DNA of 64,000 nt from Jeotgalicoccus nanhaiensis (GTDB lineage: Bacteria > Bacillota > Bacilli > Staphylococcales > Salinicoccaceae), in the NCBI GenBank assembly GCA_004570955.1, contig SPPL01000002.1, forward strand, positions 1-64,000. The letters are read 5' to 3'. The notes under the pieces are model-generated. The model did not search any database. It worked only from the letters and a program-made list of their open reading frames with translations, and was not told where the DNA came from. Position 1 is the stretch's first letter; the number at the start of each line of letters is the position of its first letter. Of this stretch, positions 24,245 to 34,266 are shown one piece after another. The position numbers and the translations under genes are program-made.

Positions 24245-25015
24245 ATGCAATGTCCAAATTGTAAGGCGCAGATTTTTGAAGGTGACCGTTTCTGCGGAGA
24301 GTGCGGAACAGATGTTTCAAAAATCACAGGCAGCGAGCCTGACAACGGTCATATTAAGATGGTGTCTGATACAAATCAGCAAGGAAAAGCAGGCACTTCA
24401 GCGCCTAACAGCAATACATATTTTAAAACGGTTTTATCTTTTATTAAAAATTCTTTTTTAAGACCGGGAAGAATGATTGGAGCCGACAAAATTTACGATC
24501 CATCTGTTACATCGGGGACGGTTGGTATGGCAGCAGTAATTGTCAGTCTGCTCTTCTTTATTATGGGGCGGTCGCTGGCAGGTCCTTACACGTCAGTTCC
24601 ATTCTCTGTACTGTTTAGAATTTTCTTCGTGCTGGCAGTATTAATTGCTATATATTACGGGGTCACCATGCTCATGAATGTTTTATTGTTGAAAAATGCG
24701 AAGAGCTGGCAGCAGATTCTGCATGATTTTTCTGTTTCTACAACGATTGTACTCGGCTTGTTTGTAGTGGCAATTGGCTTTTCAGCAATTACACTGGTGG
24801 AAATCGGTATGCTTTTCTGGGTAGTTGGATCACTGTTATTTATTACAGCACCGATTTATATTTGCCTGAAGTACGCACAGAATCACAATGTGAAGTTTGA
24901 CAGCTACTACTCATTAATTATTTACTTCATTATTAATGCAATTATTTATTATATTTTAGTCCGTATTGCAATTGCACAGTCCCTGTACTATATGGAAGAT
25001 TTATTTATGTTTTAA
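24245..25015 (+). CDS. Zinc-ribbon membrane protein with Yip1-like domain
   Basis: A 256-residue protein. The N-terminal zinc ribbon is CPNCKAQIFEGDRFCGEC (residues 3-20), followed by a polar linker. Then come KNSFLRPGRMIGADK and five hydrophobic segments between about residues 85 and 250, the arrangement of Yip1/DUF1282-like membrane proteins. AAAGGAGG lies before the ATG. The tcaA-like gene follows 14 bp downstream, so the two zinc-ribbon membrane proteins form one operon. The role is unknown; the ribbon would be cytoplasmic by the positive-inside rule. Confidence 0.7.
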   Translation: MQCPNCKAQIFEGDRFCGECGTDVSKITGSEPDNGHIKMVSDTNQQGKAGTSAPNSNTYFKTVLSFIKNSFLRPGRMIGADKIYDPSVTSGTVGMAAVIVSLLFFIMGRSLAGPYTSVPFSVLFRIFFVLAVLIAIYYGVTMLMNVLLLKNAKSWQQILHDFSVSTTIVLGLFVVAIGFSAITLVEIGMLFWVVGSLLFITAPIYICLKYAQNHNVKFDSYYSLIIYFIINAIIYYILVRIAIAQSLYYMEDLFMF

Positions 25016-25029
25016 ATTAGGAGGAGCCA

Positions 25030-26535
25030 ATGAAATTTTGTAAGAATTGCGGACATGAACTTCGCGATAACGCTAAAGTGTGCACTCACTGCGGTACGCC
25101 TGTATCCGCACAAGACGAGGAAAAGAAAGAGCAGCCGGCTTATGTGACATCACAGACAGCTTCAGATGATGCTGCGCGCGAACCTATGGATCCGAAGAAA
25201 AAGAAAAAATTAATTACGATTATCAGCATTGCAGCAGCAGTGATTATTGCATTGTTTATAATTTATAAAGTACTTGAAAATATGGCGTCCCCGGACGCCG
25301 CGCTCGACGATATCAGTGAAGCTGTAACGAGTGAAGACACAGAGTCATTTCAAAACGCAGTCAGCACCGATATATCAGAAGAAGAAGCACTGGCTTACTT
25401 TGCCTATGTAGACAGTGAAATCGGCATGTCTCAGTATCAGGATATGATTAATGAACAAAAGACGTATCTCAGTGACGGTGTGCCAGGCAATGACATTCAT
25501 GACGGGCTGCATACGCTGCTGTCGATTGAACAAAACGGTTCTAAATATTTATTCTTCGATGATTATCAGTTTAGTATTCCGAAATCCAATGTATATGTTG
25601 AAGAAAGCGGCGGACTGGATACTTTTAACTACGAATTTAATGGGGAAACTGTATCGTGGAATACCAGTGACAGTAAATTTAACGAACTGATTCCGGGTAA
25701 ATATAATTTTGATGGTACCGGAATTATTAATGAATCAGAAGAATATAACGCATCAGTTCAAGTGAATTTTGCAGAGTCCTATGATAGAGTAGAAGGTATT
25801 TTGAATGCAGATCTGTATAACGTGGAACTGACTGTCCCTGCACTTTCATTCTACGGTTTGGATATCAGCAGTGAAGATATTTCATTGACATTGAACGGGG
25901 AGCCGTTCGCAGAAGATGAAGAGCTCGATGCAAATCCAAAAATCGGCCCATTTAAATATGATGAGGAATACGTAATAGAAGGCACAGTCGAATACGGCGG
26001 TGAAACTTTTAACATGGACAGCGTAACGCTTAATTTAAATGAAGACAGTGACGAACTGTTTTCCGATTATGACGAATCTATTCCTTACTATATGCTTGAA
26101 GTGAAATTTGATGAAGAAGCAATTTATAACCAGCGCGATAAAGTGTCTGAACAGGAACAGATTGAAGAAAACCGGGAATCGTTTGAAGAAGATATGGAAT
26201 CAAATGCTGAAAATCTGGTCAGAGATTATTTAAATGCTCTGGAATTTATGTATCTGTTTGATGATATTGGCGAAGTAGAACCTTATATTGCTGAAGGTTC
26301 TGATATTTTGGATATTCTGGAAGGCAATCTCGACAGCGATTCATTTGGCAATATGGATATACAGCGAGTATCGTTCAGCAATTACAGCAAAGACGGCAAC
26401 TCGATTGTAATTGATGCGGAAACACGCAGAATGCATGATGATATTGATGAGCCGGTGACTTACTCTACACGCTATAATATTGAGTATGACCCGGAAACAC
26501 TGGAATTGAAAATTACAAGTTTCACCGATTTATAA
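25030..26535 (+). CDS. tcaA: TcaA-like zinc-ribbon membrane protein
   Basis: A 501-residue protein matching the layout of staphylococcal TcaA. It has an N-terminal zinc ribbon (CKNCGHELRDNAKVCTHC), a basic KKKKK stretch, one membrane segment (about residues 63-83) and a large extracellular part. Phrases shared with TcaA include SPDAALDDISEAV, YFAYVDSEIGMSQY, NGSKYLFFDDYQF and LIPGKY (recalled family sequence). TcaA affects glycopeptide susceptibility and is surface-exposed in Staphylococcus aureus (established). The tcaR/tcaB partners are absent here; instead a zinc-ribbon Yip1-like gene precedes it. GGAGGAG precedes the ATG and a terminator follows at 26554. Confidence 0.78.
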   Translation: MKFCKNCGHELRDNAKVCTHCGTPVSAQDEEKKEQPAYVTSQTASDDAAREPMDPKKKKKLITIISIAAAVIIALFIIYKVLENMASPDAALDDISEAVTSEDTESFQNAVSTDISEEEALAYFAYVDSEIGMSQYQDMINEQKTYLSDGVPGNDIHDGLHTLLSIEQNGSKYLFFDDYQFSIPKSNVYVEESGGLDTFNYEFNGETVSWNTSDSKFNELIPGKYNFDGTGIINESEEYNASVQVNFAESYDRVEGILNADLYNVELTVPALSFYGLDISSEDISLTLNGEPFAEDEELDANPKIGPFKYDEEYVIEGTVEYGGETFNMDSVTLNLNEDSDELFSDYDESIPYYMLEVKFDEEAIYNQRDKVSEQEQIEENRESFEEDMESNAENLVRDYLNALEFMYLFDDIGEVEPYIAEGSDILDILEGNLDSDSFGNMDIQRVSFSNYSKDGNSIVIDAETRRMHDDIDEPVTYSTRYNIEYDPETLELKITSFTDL

Positions 26536-26553
26536 TTAAGTATCTTTAAAACA

Positions 26554-26580
26554 AGAGCTCCCTTTAAAGGGGCTCTTTTT
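26554..26580 (+). terminator. Rho-independent terminator
   Basis: AGAGCTCC (26554-26561) pairs with GGGGCTCT (26569-26576, one G-T pair), then TTTTT. Confidence 0.85.
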
Positions 26581-26666
26581 ATCTATTGCAATATAGATAC
26601 TAAAGTATTCATTTTACTGGTAATATATACAATGTATGATTCTAAAATGAAAGTGGTGAAGCCACT

Positions 26667-27645
26667 GTGAACTTTCCAAGGAAGTCTCAATTTCTGTTTA
26701 CATATGAAGGAATTGTTTTTACTCTGATTTTTACGCTGCTGTTCAGCACAGCCCATCTGACAGCGATTGATTTCGGCGGACTCGGAAATGTCGTGAAAAA
26801 TGACATGCCATTGTATATATTGATCTTCACAGCAATATTTATATATTTGCAGCGTAATTCTAAAATTTTTTTTTACCGCAGTAAAGACAGGATTCTATAT
26901 AATCTGGCTGCTGTATATTTTGACTATACTCATTAATGATTTCTCTGCAGGAGAGTTCAGCTGGACTAAAACCGCAGTTTATATTTTAATTTCTTTAATT
27001 TTTTTATATAAAATTCCATCAGAACTTCCTGTATTTTTAATTTCAGGCGGGATAATAAGCGGATTTATATTGCTGGGCGGTACTGACGGAAGCGGTGTTT
27101 CCGTCGCTGCGTCCTTGATTTTAAGCTCGGGTTTGCTCCTCCTACCTAAAGATAATCAAGCCTTTCTTTTCTATCTGCTGCCGGCAGTATCAATCATTCT
27201 CATAATTCCGTTCAGCAGTACAGCTCTAATTACCATGGGAGGGACATTTTTATCCTATTTCATCCTGATTAACATTTCCTCCACCGGACGGTATACTACT
27301 TCTGTTACAGTGACAATAACAGCTGTTATAATTTTCACAGTAAATTTTATATATCAAAATTTTATTTTACAGAAAAGCATATATACTGTTTTTGACAGTA
27401 TTCTCGAAACAAATGGCATCATCACGCTGATTCTTTTTATATTTCTGCTCATCTATACTGCTGCAATCTCTGTTCCATTTTCAGCAGCAGCATATATTTC
27501 TTTATATTTAATCGCGTTTTCAAGCCTTTTGATTTATGAACCGGTCTTCTTTTCAAATTTAGTGATTTTTACTCCTTCTGTGATACTAATCTTATTATTA
27601 TCAATAATTTTATCTAATAAACATAAAAGTGATTACCGATTTTAA
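26667..27645 (+). pseudogene. Multi-pass membrane protein split by a frameshift at a T9 run
   Basis: GTG start at 26667. The first frame encodes two membrane segments, then passes a run of nine T (26866-26874) and stops at 26936. After the run the +1 frame reads TAVKTGFYIIWLLYILTILI, an evident membrane helix. It continues without interruption to 27645 as a further eight or so hydrophobic segments. Joining the frames (T8 instead of T9) gives one protein of about 325 residues that is almost all membrane, resembling the putative polymerase/ligase-type proteins found beside capsule loci, though no motif fixes the family. It could be a real inactivation, slippage-based phase variation or a sequencing error. 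The C-terminal part could also start at TTG 26920. Confidence 0.7.
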
Positions 27646-27657
27646 ATTGAAAAATAG

Positions 27658-27705
27658 AACGCTGTAACCCTTATACTCCAAGGGTTACAGCGTTTTTTTT
27701 TTTTT
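27658..27705 (+). terminator. Strong rho-independent terminator
   Basis: A perfect 15-bp stem, AACGCTGTAACCCTT (27658-27672) with AAGGGTTACAGCGTT (27680-27694), followed by a long T run. It insulates the capsule operon from upstream transcription. Confidence 0.95.
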
Positions 27706-27720
27706 GAATTTTTTATCTAT

Positions 27721-27752
27721 TTATTACGAATTCTAAATACTTTCCGTAATAA
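27721..27752 (+). promoter_or_regulatory. Inverted repeat upstream of the capsule operon
   Basis: TTATTACG (27721-27728) and CGTAATAA (27745-27752) form an 8-bp inverted repeat with a 16-bp centre, 84 bp before capA. It lies between the terminator and the operon start, so it is a candidate regulator site. No convincing -35/-10 pair was found. Confidence 0.35.
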
Positions 27753-27835
27753 TATTCCAAATATTTAAAAAGCATGTTACATTCACTTTACCTTGAGCGG
27801 GGTAGAAATTTACCACTATCATGTAGGAGGTCAAT

Positions 27836-28510
27836 ATGGATGAAAATATGAGTATTGAGCATATGTTTGATGTTATTAAAAAGTATTTTCCTTTTATTTT
27901 ACTGCTGACTTTATTTTTTGGAATGGTCGTTCTCGCATTTACTTTATTTTTTATGACTCCAAAGTACGAGGCCCAAACACAGATACTCGTCAGCCAGTCA
28001 GAGAGAAGCACGTCGTTCAATAACTTGGATATTGAAACAAGTCTCCAGCTCATCAATACATACGGAGACATTATTGAAAGTCCAATCGTACTGAACGATG
28101 TTATAGACAGGCTGGAGCTTACAGAGACAGCAGAAGAGCTCGCAGCAAAAATTAATATCGTTACAGAAGAATCATCGCAGGTCATAAATATTACAGTAAC
28201 TGATGAAAGTCAGTCACGCGCCGCGATGATTGCGAACGAATTGTCAGATGTATTTCAGGAAAAAGTCACTGAAGTTATGAGCGTTGATAACGTCTCGGTA
28301 CTTGCTCCTGCAAATATTGAAGATAATCCTGTACAGGTGTCACCGGATCCTGTGCTGAATACTATTATCGGTTTGTTTATTGGGGCAGTGACCGGCATAG
28401 TCATTGCATTTTTAAGAACCTATCTTGACCGTTCGGTGAGAACACCGGAAGAAGTGGAGAAACATCTCGGACTGCCGGTGCTCGGCGTGACGACAAAATT
28501 TGAAAAATAG
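27836..28510 (+). CDS. capA: Capsule co-polymerase / BY-kinase activator
   Basis: A 224-residue Wzz-type membrane protein. The first membrane segment is about residues 18-40, then TPKYEAQTQILVSQSE starts the extracytoplasmic Wzz domain. The second membrane segment is about 180-200, followed by a cytoplasmic tail (DRSVRTPEEVEKHLGLPVLG) that activates the kinase CapB in staphylococci (established). GTAGGAGG precedes the ATG. It is the first gene of the operon; capB starts 11 bp later. The split of transmembrane activator and kinase into two chains is the Firmicutes arrangement. Confidence 0.9.
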   Translation: MDENMSIEHMFDVIKKYFPFILLLTLFFGMVVLAFTLFFMTPKYEAQTQILVSQSERSTSFNNLDIETSLQLINTYGDIIESPIVLNDVIDRLELTETAEELAAKINIVTEESSQVINITVTDESQSRAAMIANELSDVFQEKVTEVMSVDNVSVLAPANIEDNPVQVSPDPVLNTIIGLFIGAVTGIVIAFLRTYLDRSVRTPEEVEKHLGLPVLGVTTKFEK

Positions 28511-28521
28511 GGGCGGGGTTT

Positions 28522-29229
28522 ATGAATTTTAAAAAAGAAGGCTTTGTGAACAGCCAGGCGAGAAACCTCGCGTTTTTACAGCCGGGAAATTCACTGATCA
28601 GCGAGCAGTACAGAATTATCAGAACGAATATAATGTTTTCCAATGTCGACAGCGATATTCAGTCTGTTTTATTTACATCCGAGATGCCCGGAGCAGGAAA
28701 GTCAACCACGGCGGCAAACGTGGCAGCTGCTTTTGCCCAGGCGGGAAAGAGGACCGTTCTTGTCGATGCAGATCTCAGACGTCCGACCAGCCATTATACC
28801 TTCGGGCTTTCCAATCAAAGTGGTCTGACCACAAGCATTGTTAATCAGCTGCATATGGAAGAGATTATTAAACACACATCTGTTGAAAATTTGGATCTTA
28901 TCACTTCAGGTCCCGTACCGCCGAATCCGTCGGAATTGCTGTCATCTATAAAAATGACTCAGCTCTTAAGAGAATTGAAAAGTCACTACGACATGATTAT
29001 TGTCGATTCACCGCCGGTTCTCGCCGTCACCGATGCTCAAATCTTAAGTAAGCACACAGACGGTACTGTCATTGTGACCGATGTAAAAAATAATAACGTG
29101 CACAGGCTGAAGGAAGCGAAACAGCTGCTTGAAAAAACAGATTCCAAAATACTCGGGGTTGTTCTGAATAACGTCAATATGAAAAAAGAAAGCAAAAATA
29201 ACTATCATTATTACGGGAGTGATGATTGA
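28522..29229 (+). CDS. capB: Tyrosine-protein kinase of the BY family
   Basis: A 235-residue cytoplasmic kinase with all family motifs: Walker A SEMPGAGKST (about residues 52-61), Walker A' VLVDADLRRP (about 79-88) and Walker B MIIVDSPP (about 155-162). A short C-terminal tyrosine cluster, NYHYYGSDD, is the autophosphorylation tail. With CapA it phosphorylates itself and capsule enzymes, and CapC reverses this (established for S. aureus and B. subtilis). Its stop overlaps the ATG of capC. Compare the motif-less paralogue at 1967. Confidence 0.92.
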   Translation: MNFKKEGFVNSQARNLAFLQPGNSLISEQYRIIRTNIMFSNVDSDIQSVLFTSEMPGAGKSTTAANVAAAFAQAGKRTVLVDADLRRPTSHYTFGLSNQSGLTTSIVNQLHMEEIIKHTSVENLDLITSGPVPPNPSELLSSIKMTQLLRELKSHYDMIIVDSPPVLAVTDAQILSKHTDGTVIVTDVKNNNVHRLKEAKQLLEKTDSKILGVVLNNVNMKKESKNNYHYYGSDD

Positions 29230-30020
29230 TGATCGATATCCATAATCATGTTTTAATCAGGGCGGATGACGGTCCTGACTCAGAAGAAGAAGCAATTAAA
29301 CTGCTTCTGCAGGCCGAGGCTGCGGGAATAACGGATATCATCGTGACGCCGCATCACTACAGCGGAGATTTTGAAAATCCAGGAGAAAAAGTAACGGAAA
29401 TGCTGACTCTCTTAAACAGGGCTGCAGAGAGTACGGAGATTGCTGTCAGGCTGTATCCGGGACAGGAAGTCAGAATTAATCCGAATCTCTTGTACCAGCT
29501 CTTGTCCGGTACAAGTATTACTCTTAATAATTCCCGGTATGTGCTTATTGAATTTTCTTATATTGAAATAGCTGATTACACAGACCAGCTGATTTTCGAT
29601 CTTCAGATGAATGGATTTGTTCCAGTAGTTGCCCATCCTGAAAGGTGCACACCGCTGATGGATAATATTGATGAACTGTACAAGCTCGTTGATAAAGGAG
29701 TTATTACCCAGATTACAGCAGGTTCCGTCACAGGTTTGTTCGGCAGCAATTTAAAAGCTCAGACTTTAAAAATGATCGAGCAGAATCTTGTCCATGTTGT
29801 TGCAAGTGATGCACATCATTCGGTAACGAGGCCTTTTATGCTGCTTGAAGCGTACAAAATTATCGAAACGGAACTCGGGAAATCCTACGTATATTATCTT
29901 AAAAACAATGCAGAGGCGATCTTGAATAACGAAGAAGTGACTGTAAAGTCACCGGCGCGGAACGACTTGAGACATGAGTTTAAGAAAAAGAAAAGACGAA
30001 ACTTATGGGGTCTATTTTAG
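29229..30020 (+). CDS. capC: Mn-dependent tyrosine-protein phosphatase of the PHP family
   Basis: The ATG at 29229 overlaps the capB stop (TGATG). The 263-residue protein has PHP metal-binding motifs: MIDIHNH (start), TPHHYSG (about residue 39), HPERC and VASDAHHS (about 195). The family (CapC, CpsB, YwqE) dephosphorylates BY-kinases and their substrates. A basic C-terminal extension (HEFKKKKRRN) may contact the membrane. A second copy without the basic tail is encoded at 53796. Confidence 0.9.
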   Translation: MIDIHNHVLIRADDGPDSEEEAIKLLLQAEAAGITDIIVTPHHYSGDFENPGEKVTEMLTLLNRAAESTEIAVRLYPGQEVRINPNLLYQLLSGTSITLNNSRYVLIEFSYIEIADYTDQLIFDLQMNGFVPVVAHPERCTPLMDNIDELYKLVDKGVITQITAGSVTGLFGSNLKAQTLKMIEQNLVHVVASDAHHSVTRPFMLLEAYKIIETELGKSYVYYLKNNAEAILNNEEVTVKSPARNDLRHEFKKKKRRNLWGLF

Positions 30021-30039
30021 AGGAGAGAAGTGTTTAATT

Positions 30040-31890
30040 ATGGGTGTTAAAAAACGCTTTTTACTATTTCTGGTGGCAGATTCATTGATAGCGACATTTT
30101 CGGTGTTTATCGGATATTACATTCTGGAACCTTTTTTCCTGGAGTACTCCCTGCCCGTTCTTCTTGTAGCAGCGGTTATTCTTCTGGTCAGTCACCATAT
30201 TTTCGCCTATATCTTTAACTTGTATCACCGGGCCTGGCAGTTCGCAAGTGTCCGGGAAATGATTTCAATAGCACAGGCGGTCACATGCTCCGTCCTCACG
30301 TCATACATTATTATTCTGATGATTTTTGAATTTTCGTTTACCAGACTCATGATAATTACCTGGATGATGCATTTAATTTTAATCGGTGCATCGAGATTGT
30401 CCTGGCGCGTAGTCGCTTATCATATAAACGGCAATTACATCAGAACCACAGCACTGACAAAAACTCTGGTTGTCGGTGTCGGCAAAGGCGGCTCGGTACT
30501 GATTAAGCAGATGCTGGAATCTCCGGCAATCGGCATGAATCCGGTCGTAGCAGTAGATGATGATCCGCTGAAACAGCGGATGGAAGTATGCGGCGGTGTC
30601 AGAGTAGAAGGGACCCGCGATGATATACAGCGTCTCATTAAAAAATACGGCATTCAGAAAGTCATTATTGCTATTCCTTCTTTAAACAAAAATGAGCTTA
30701 GAAAAATTAATGAGCTGTCGCTTCACGACGGTGTGGAAGTGATGACCATGCCGAGTATCAACGGAGTGTTGTCAGGAAAAATCGAAGTTAATATTTTGAA
30801 AAAGGTAGAAGTGGAAGATCTGCTCGGCCGGGAACCTGTTGAGCTCGATACCGATGGAATCGAGGACCAGGTTATGGACCGCACTATACTGATTACCGGC
30901 GCCGGCGGCAGTATCGGTTCTGAGCTTGTTCGTCAGATTGCAAAGTTCCATCCGAGACAAATACTGCTCCTCGGCAATGGTGAAAACAGCATTTACACCA
31001 TTCTCGAAGAAGTCAGCAGTAAAAAAGATAACATCAAATACATTCCTGTTATCGCTGATGTCCAGAACAGGGAGCGCATGTTTGAAGTATTCAGCAAATA
31101 CAGACCGGATATTGTCTACCATGCTGCGGCGCATAAGCATGTGCCGATGATGGAATATAATCCGCGGGAAGCTGTAAAAAACAATATCGTCGGCACTAAA
31201 AATACTGCCGAAGCTGCCTGCCGCTTCAAGGCGAAAAAATTCGTCATGATTTCAACTGATAAGGCTGTCAATCCGCCGAACGTTATGGGGGCAACGAAAC
31301 GCATGGCGGAAATGATTGTCCAGGCCTTAAATAAAAATTGTGAAGAAACGACACTCGTCGCTGTAAGATTCGGCAACGTGCTCGGCAGCAGGGGGTCTGT
31401 CATTCCTAAATTTAAACAGCAGATACTGGCCGGGGGACCTGTAACTGTTACCGATGAGAGAATGACGAGATATTTTATGACAATACCAGAGGCCTCCCGG
31501 CTCGTCATTCAGGCAGGGACAATAGCTGCGGGCGGAGAAGTATTTGTGCTGGACATGGGCGAACCGATGAAAATTACCGATCTTGCTAAAAATATGATCA
31601 GGCTCAGCGGTTTTACAGAGGATGATATCGAAATAAATTATATCGGTTTAAGACCGGGTGAGAAGCTGTATGAGGAACTGCTCAGTGAAGATGAGATTCA
31701 CCCGGAACAGGTCTATGAAAAAATTTACAGAGGCAAAGTATCAGAAACACCTCTCAGTGATATCGAACAGCACATACAGGAACTGCTTTCAGCTGAGGAA
31801 AATTCCGTAAAAGAAAAAATACTGAGTTTTATTAACAAAGATAAAGCTGTAAAAAACAGTGAGAATGTTATTTCACTTGAAATAGGCTGA
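30040..31890 (+). CDS. capD: Membrane-bound UDP-GlcNAc 4,6-dehydratase of CapD/PglF type
   Basis: The ATG at 30040 follows AGGAGAG; an in-frame ATG at 29974 would lie within capC. The 616-residue protein has four N-terminal membrane segments (about residues 5-130), a Rossmann-like domain (VVGVGKGGSVLIKQM) and a catalytic short-chain dehydrogenase domain. The latter carries ITGAGGSIGSELVRQ (about 284) and STDKAVNPPNVMGATK (about 404-419) in place of YxxxK. Long PglF/CapD/WbpM members convert UDP-GlcNAc to the 4-keto-6-deoxy sugar. With the aminotransferase at 38106 and the formyltransferase at 37290 it would start a 4-formamido-2-acetamido-trideoxyhexose pathway (inference). Confidence 0.88.
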   Translation: MGVKKRFLLFLVADSLIATFSVFIGYYILEPFFLEYSLPVLLVAAVILLVSHHIFAYIFNLYHRAWQFASVREMISIAQAVTCSVLTSYIIILMIFEFSFTRLMIITWMMHLILIGASRLSWRVVAYHINGNYIRTTALTKTLVVGVGKGGSVLIKQMLESPAIGMNPVVAVDDDPLKQRMEVCGGVRVEGTRDDIQRLIKKYGIQKVIIAIPSLNKNELRKINELSLHDGVEVMTMPSINGVLSGKIEVNILKKVEVEDLLGREPVELDTDGIEDQVMDRTILITGAGGSIGSELVRQIAKFHPRQILLLGNGENSIYTILEEVSSKKDNIKYIPVIADVQNRERMFEVFSKYRPDIVYHAAAHKHVPMMEYNPREAVKNNIVGTKNTAEAACRFKAKKFVMISTDKAVNPPNVMGATKRMAEMIVQALNKNCEETTLVAVRFGNVLGSRGSVIPKFKQQILAGGPVTVTDERMTRYFMTIPEASRLVIQAGTIAAGGEVFVLDMGEPMKITDLAKNMIRLSGFTEDDIEINYIGLRPGEKLYEELLSEDEIHPEQVYEKIYRGKVSETPLSDIEQHIQELLSAEENSVKEKILSFINKDKAVKNSENVISLEIG

Positions 31891-31911
31891 TGAAAGGAAG
31901 GGGAAGATTCA

Positions 31912-32916
31912 ATGGTCAAAATATTAGTGACGGGAACCGCCGGTTTTATCGGTTCCCACTTAGCCAAAAGGCTGCTTGGTGAAAAACACGAAGTAATCGG
32001 CATTGATAATCTGAATGATTATTATGATGTTGGCTTGAAACGAGACCGACTGAAAGTTTTACTGAATAATTCGCTTAAAAACTATGAGGTTAACCTCGCA
32101 GATAAAGAAGCGGTGGCGGAAGTATTCAGACAGGAAAAGCCCGATATAGTGATTAATCTGGCAGCTCAGGCAGGTGTGCGCTACAGCCTCGAAAATCCGC
32201 ACGTCTATATCGACAGCAATATAAACGGTTTCGTTAATATTCTGGAAGGCTGCAGGCACAATGATGTCAAGCATCTGATCTATGCCTCATCGAGTTCTGT
32301 ATACGGTGCAAATACACTGAAACCTTTTTCGACATCGGTAAATATCGATCATCCGCTCAGCCTGTATGCTGCTACTAAGAAGTCTAATGAACTGATGGCG
32401 CATACCTACAGTCATTTGTTTAAAATACCGACGACCGGGCTCAGATTCTTTACAGTGTACGGACCTTGGGGCAGACCTGATATGGCCCTGTTTAAATTTA
32501 CAGAAGCCATAGTCAAGGAGGAAGCGATTGATGTTTACAATCACGGCAAAATGATGCGGGACTTTACTTATGTGGATGATATTGTCGAAGCTATCAGCCG
32601 GCTGGTGGATCTGCCTGCTGAACCGAATCCCGACTGGACTGGCAACTGGCCGGATCCGAGTTCCAGCAGTGCACCTTATAAAATTTATAATATCGGCAAT
32701 AACAGTCCGGTAAAATTAATGGACTTTATAGAAGCTATCGAAGAGAAACTCGGCAAGGAAGCAAAGAAAAATTATTTGGGACTGCAGGCGGGAGACGTGC
32801 CGGAAACGTATGCGGATGTCGATGATTTATATAAAAATATTAATTTCAAGCCGGCCACGGATATCAAGACTGGCGTCAGTCATTTTGCAGACTGGTATTT
32901 AAAATACTACGAATAG
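31912..32916 (+). CDS. capI: UDP-uronate 4-epimerase of CapI type
   Basis: A 334-residue extended short-chain dehydrogenase. It has the NAD motif [10 protein letters not shown] (residues 7-16), the diagnostic DNLNDYYDV (about 31-39), SSSSVYG with the catalytic Ser (about 125-131) and YAATKK with Tyr/Lys (about 152-157). Family members interconvert UDP-GlcA and UDP-GalA or the N-acetyl forms. The uronic acid would be supplied by the dehydrogenase at 34259. GAAAGGAAGGGG precedes the start and the spacing to its neighbours is short, consistent with one operon. Confidence 0.85.
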   Translation: MVKILVTGTAGFIGSHLAKRLLGEKHEVIGIDNLNDYYDVGLKRDRLKVLLNNSLKNYEVNLADKEAVAEVFRQEKPDIVINLAAQAGVRYSLENPHVYIDSNINGFVNILEGCRHNDVKHLIYASSSSVYGANTLKPFSTSVNIDHPLSLYAATKKSNELMAHTYSHLFKIPTTGLRFFTVYGPWGRPDMALFKFTEAIVKEEAIDVYNHGKMMRDFTYVDDIVEAISRLVDLPAEPNPDWTGNWPDPSSSSAPYKIYNIGNNSPVKLMDFIEAIEEKLGKEAKKNYLGLQAGDVPETYADVDDLYKNINFKPATDIKTGVSHFADWYLKYYE

Positions 32917-32925
32917 GGTGATTCT

Positions 32926-34266
32926 GTGAAGCAATTATTAAACGTCTATTATAAATCGCCGATTATGCTGCAGCATCTGTTTACTAGTCTGTACGGCTAT
33001 AAATTGAAAAGAGACAGGTATAACCGGCTGTACCGGGATTACCTCGAAGATTATATTCATCACCGCATTTCTCCGGCAGAGGAACTGTTAAAACTGCTGC
33101 AGCATCTGTCGGCAAATATCGAAGCTTATAAAGGAATAGAAGTCGATGAAGAAGATGTAGAAAACACATTTATGTCGCTGCCTTTTACTGTTAAAGATGA
33201 TTTAAGAAAGGAACTGTCTCACAGGTCTCACCTTAAAGGCCAGCTCAGACAAAACAGAACGAGCGGTACAACCGGTGAAAATTTAATTGTGCATAACTCT
33301 GAACACGACCGGGCGAAACGGATGGCTTATTTAGATTATATAAAACTGCTGCACGGTGTTAAGCCGTTTTCAAAGCGGGCTTCTTTTACCGGTCATGAAA
33401 TTTCACAAGAGCAAAACAGCAAGGTCGTATGGCGATATAATTTCCCGATTAACCAGGTACTGTACGCAACCTATCAGTTTAATCATCAGAATATGAAATT
33501 TATCTTCGATAATTTGAAAAAACAAAACCCTGTATCACTGGACGGTTATCCTTCCGCGATACATATGATCGCAAAATATATGCTTCAGAATAAAAAAACA
33601 GCGCACTGGAAGATAAAAGCTGTATTTCCTACAGCTGAAGTGCTGGCGCCGCATGTTAAAAAAGATATAGAAACAGCATTTAAGACAACAGTGGTCGATC
33701 AGTACGCAAGCAGTGAAGGTGCACCTTTTATTTACACAAATACTGATGGTAAATACACAGTCGGACATGAAACAGGTATTTTTGAATTCTTTAAAGTTGA
33801 CGGGAACATATACGAAATGGTTGTGACGAGTTTTCTGAACTATGCTACGCCGATTATCAGGTATAAAATCGGCGATCGTGCTGAGATTAAGTCGGATAAG
33901 CCGTATTTAAACTCTTTTACTGATGATTTCCAAGTCGAGCGGATTATCGGGAGAAAGAGCGATTATTTAATCGGCAGCAATAACAATAAAGTAACGGATG
34001 TTAATATTTCATGGATTATAGACGGTCTTGAAGAAAAGGTAGTCCAGTTCCAGCTCATTCAAAAAGCGAGAAATAAATTTGTTATGAATCTGGCTGTCGA
34101 AGAGACCTTCAATAGAAAGAAGGATCTTCTCGAAATTAAAGAGAGGCTGGACAGGAAATTCGGCAGCGGCTGCCAGTTCGATTTCATCTTTTTAAAAGAT
34201 ATTCCGCGTGAGAAAAATGGGAAAATCCGGTTCATCATAAATGAAATGGGTGAAGTTCATGAATAG
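32926..34266 (+). CDS. CapK-like adenylate-forming enzyme (PaaK/phenylacetate-CoA ligase family)
   Basis: GTG start at 32926 behind AGGGTG; 446 residues. Adenylation motifs are visible: the P-loop-like RTSGTTGENL (about residues 110-119), DQYASSEGAPF (about 256-266), TPIIRYKIGDRAE (about 306) and a terminal REKNGKIRF with the conserved lysine. The COG1541/CapK group is common in capsule clusters, where it probably activates an acyl group for transfer to a sugar. The substrate is unknown. The gene overlaps the next by 8 bp, so translation is coupled to the sugar dehydrogenase. Confidence 0.8.
   Translation: MKQLLNVYYKSPIMLQHLFTSLYGYKLKRDRYNRLYRDYLEDYIHHRISPAEELLKLLQHLSANIEAYKGIEVDEEDVENTFMSLPFTVKDDLRKELSHRSHLKGQLRQNRTSGTTGENLIVHNSEHDRAKRMAYLDYIKLLHGVKPFSKRASFTGHEISQEQNSKVVWRYNFPINQVLYATYQFNHQNMKFIFDNLKKQNPVSLDGYPSAIHMIAKYMLQNKKTAHWKIKAVFPTAEVLAPHVKKDIETAFKTTVVDQYASSEGAPFIYTNTDGKYTVGHETGIFEFFKVDGNIYEMVVTSFLNYATPIIRYKIGDRAEIKSDKPYLNSFTDDFQVERIIGRKSDYLIGSNNNKVTDVNISWIIDGLEEKVVQFQLIQKARNKFVMNLAVEETFNRKKDLLEIKERLDRKFGSGCQFDFIFLKDIPREKNGKIRFIINEMGEVHE

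Noticed and set aside
27775..27805. Sigma-B promoter for the capsule operon (GTTACA ... GGGTAG)
   Set aside because: The spacer is 19 bp, too long compared with the 13 bp seen at the three better sites, and the -10 is imperfect.
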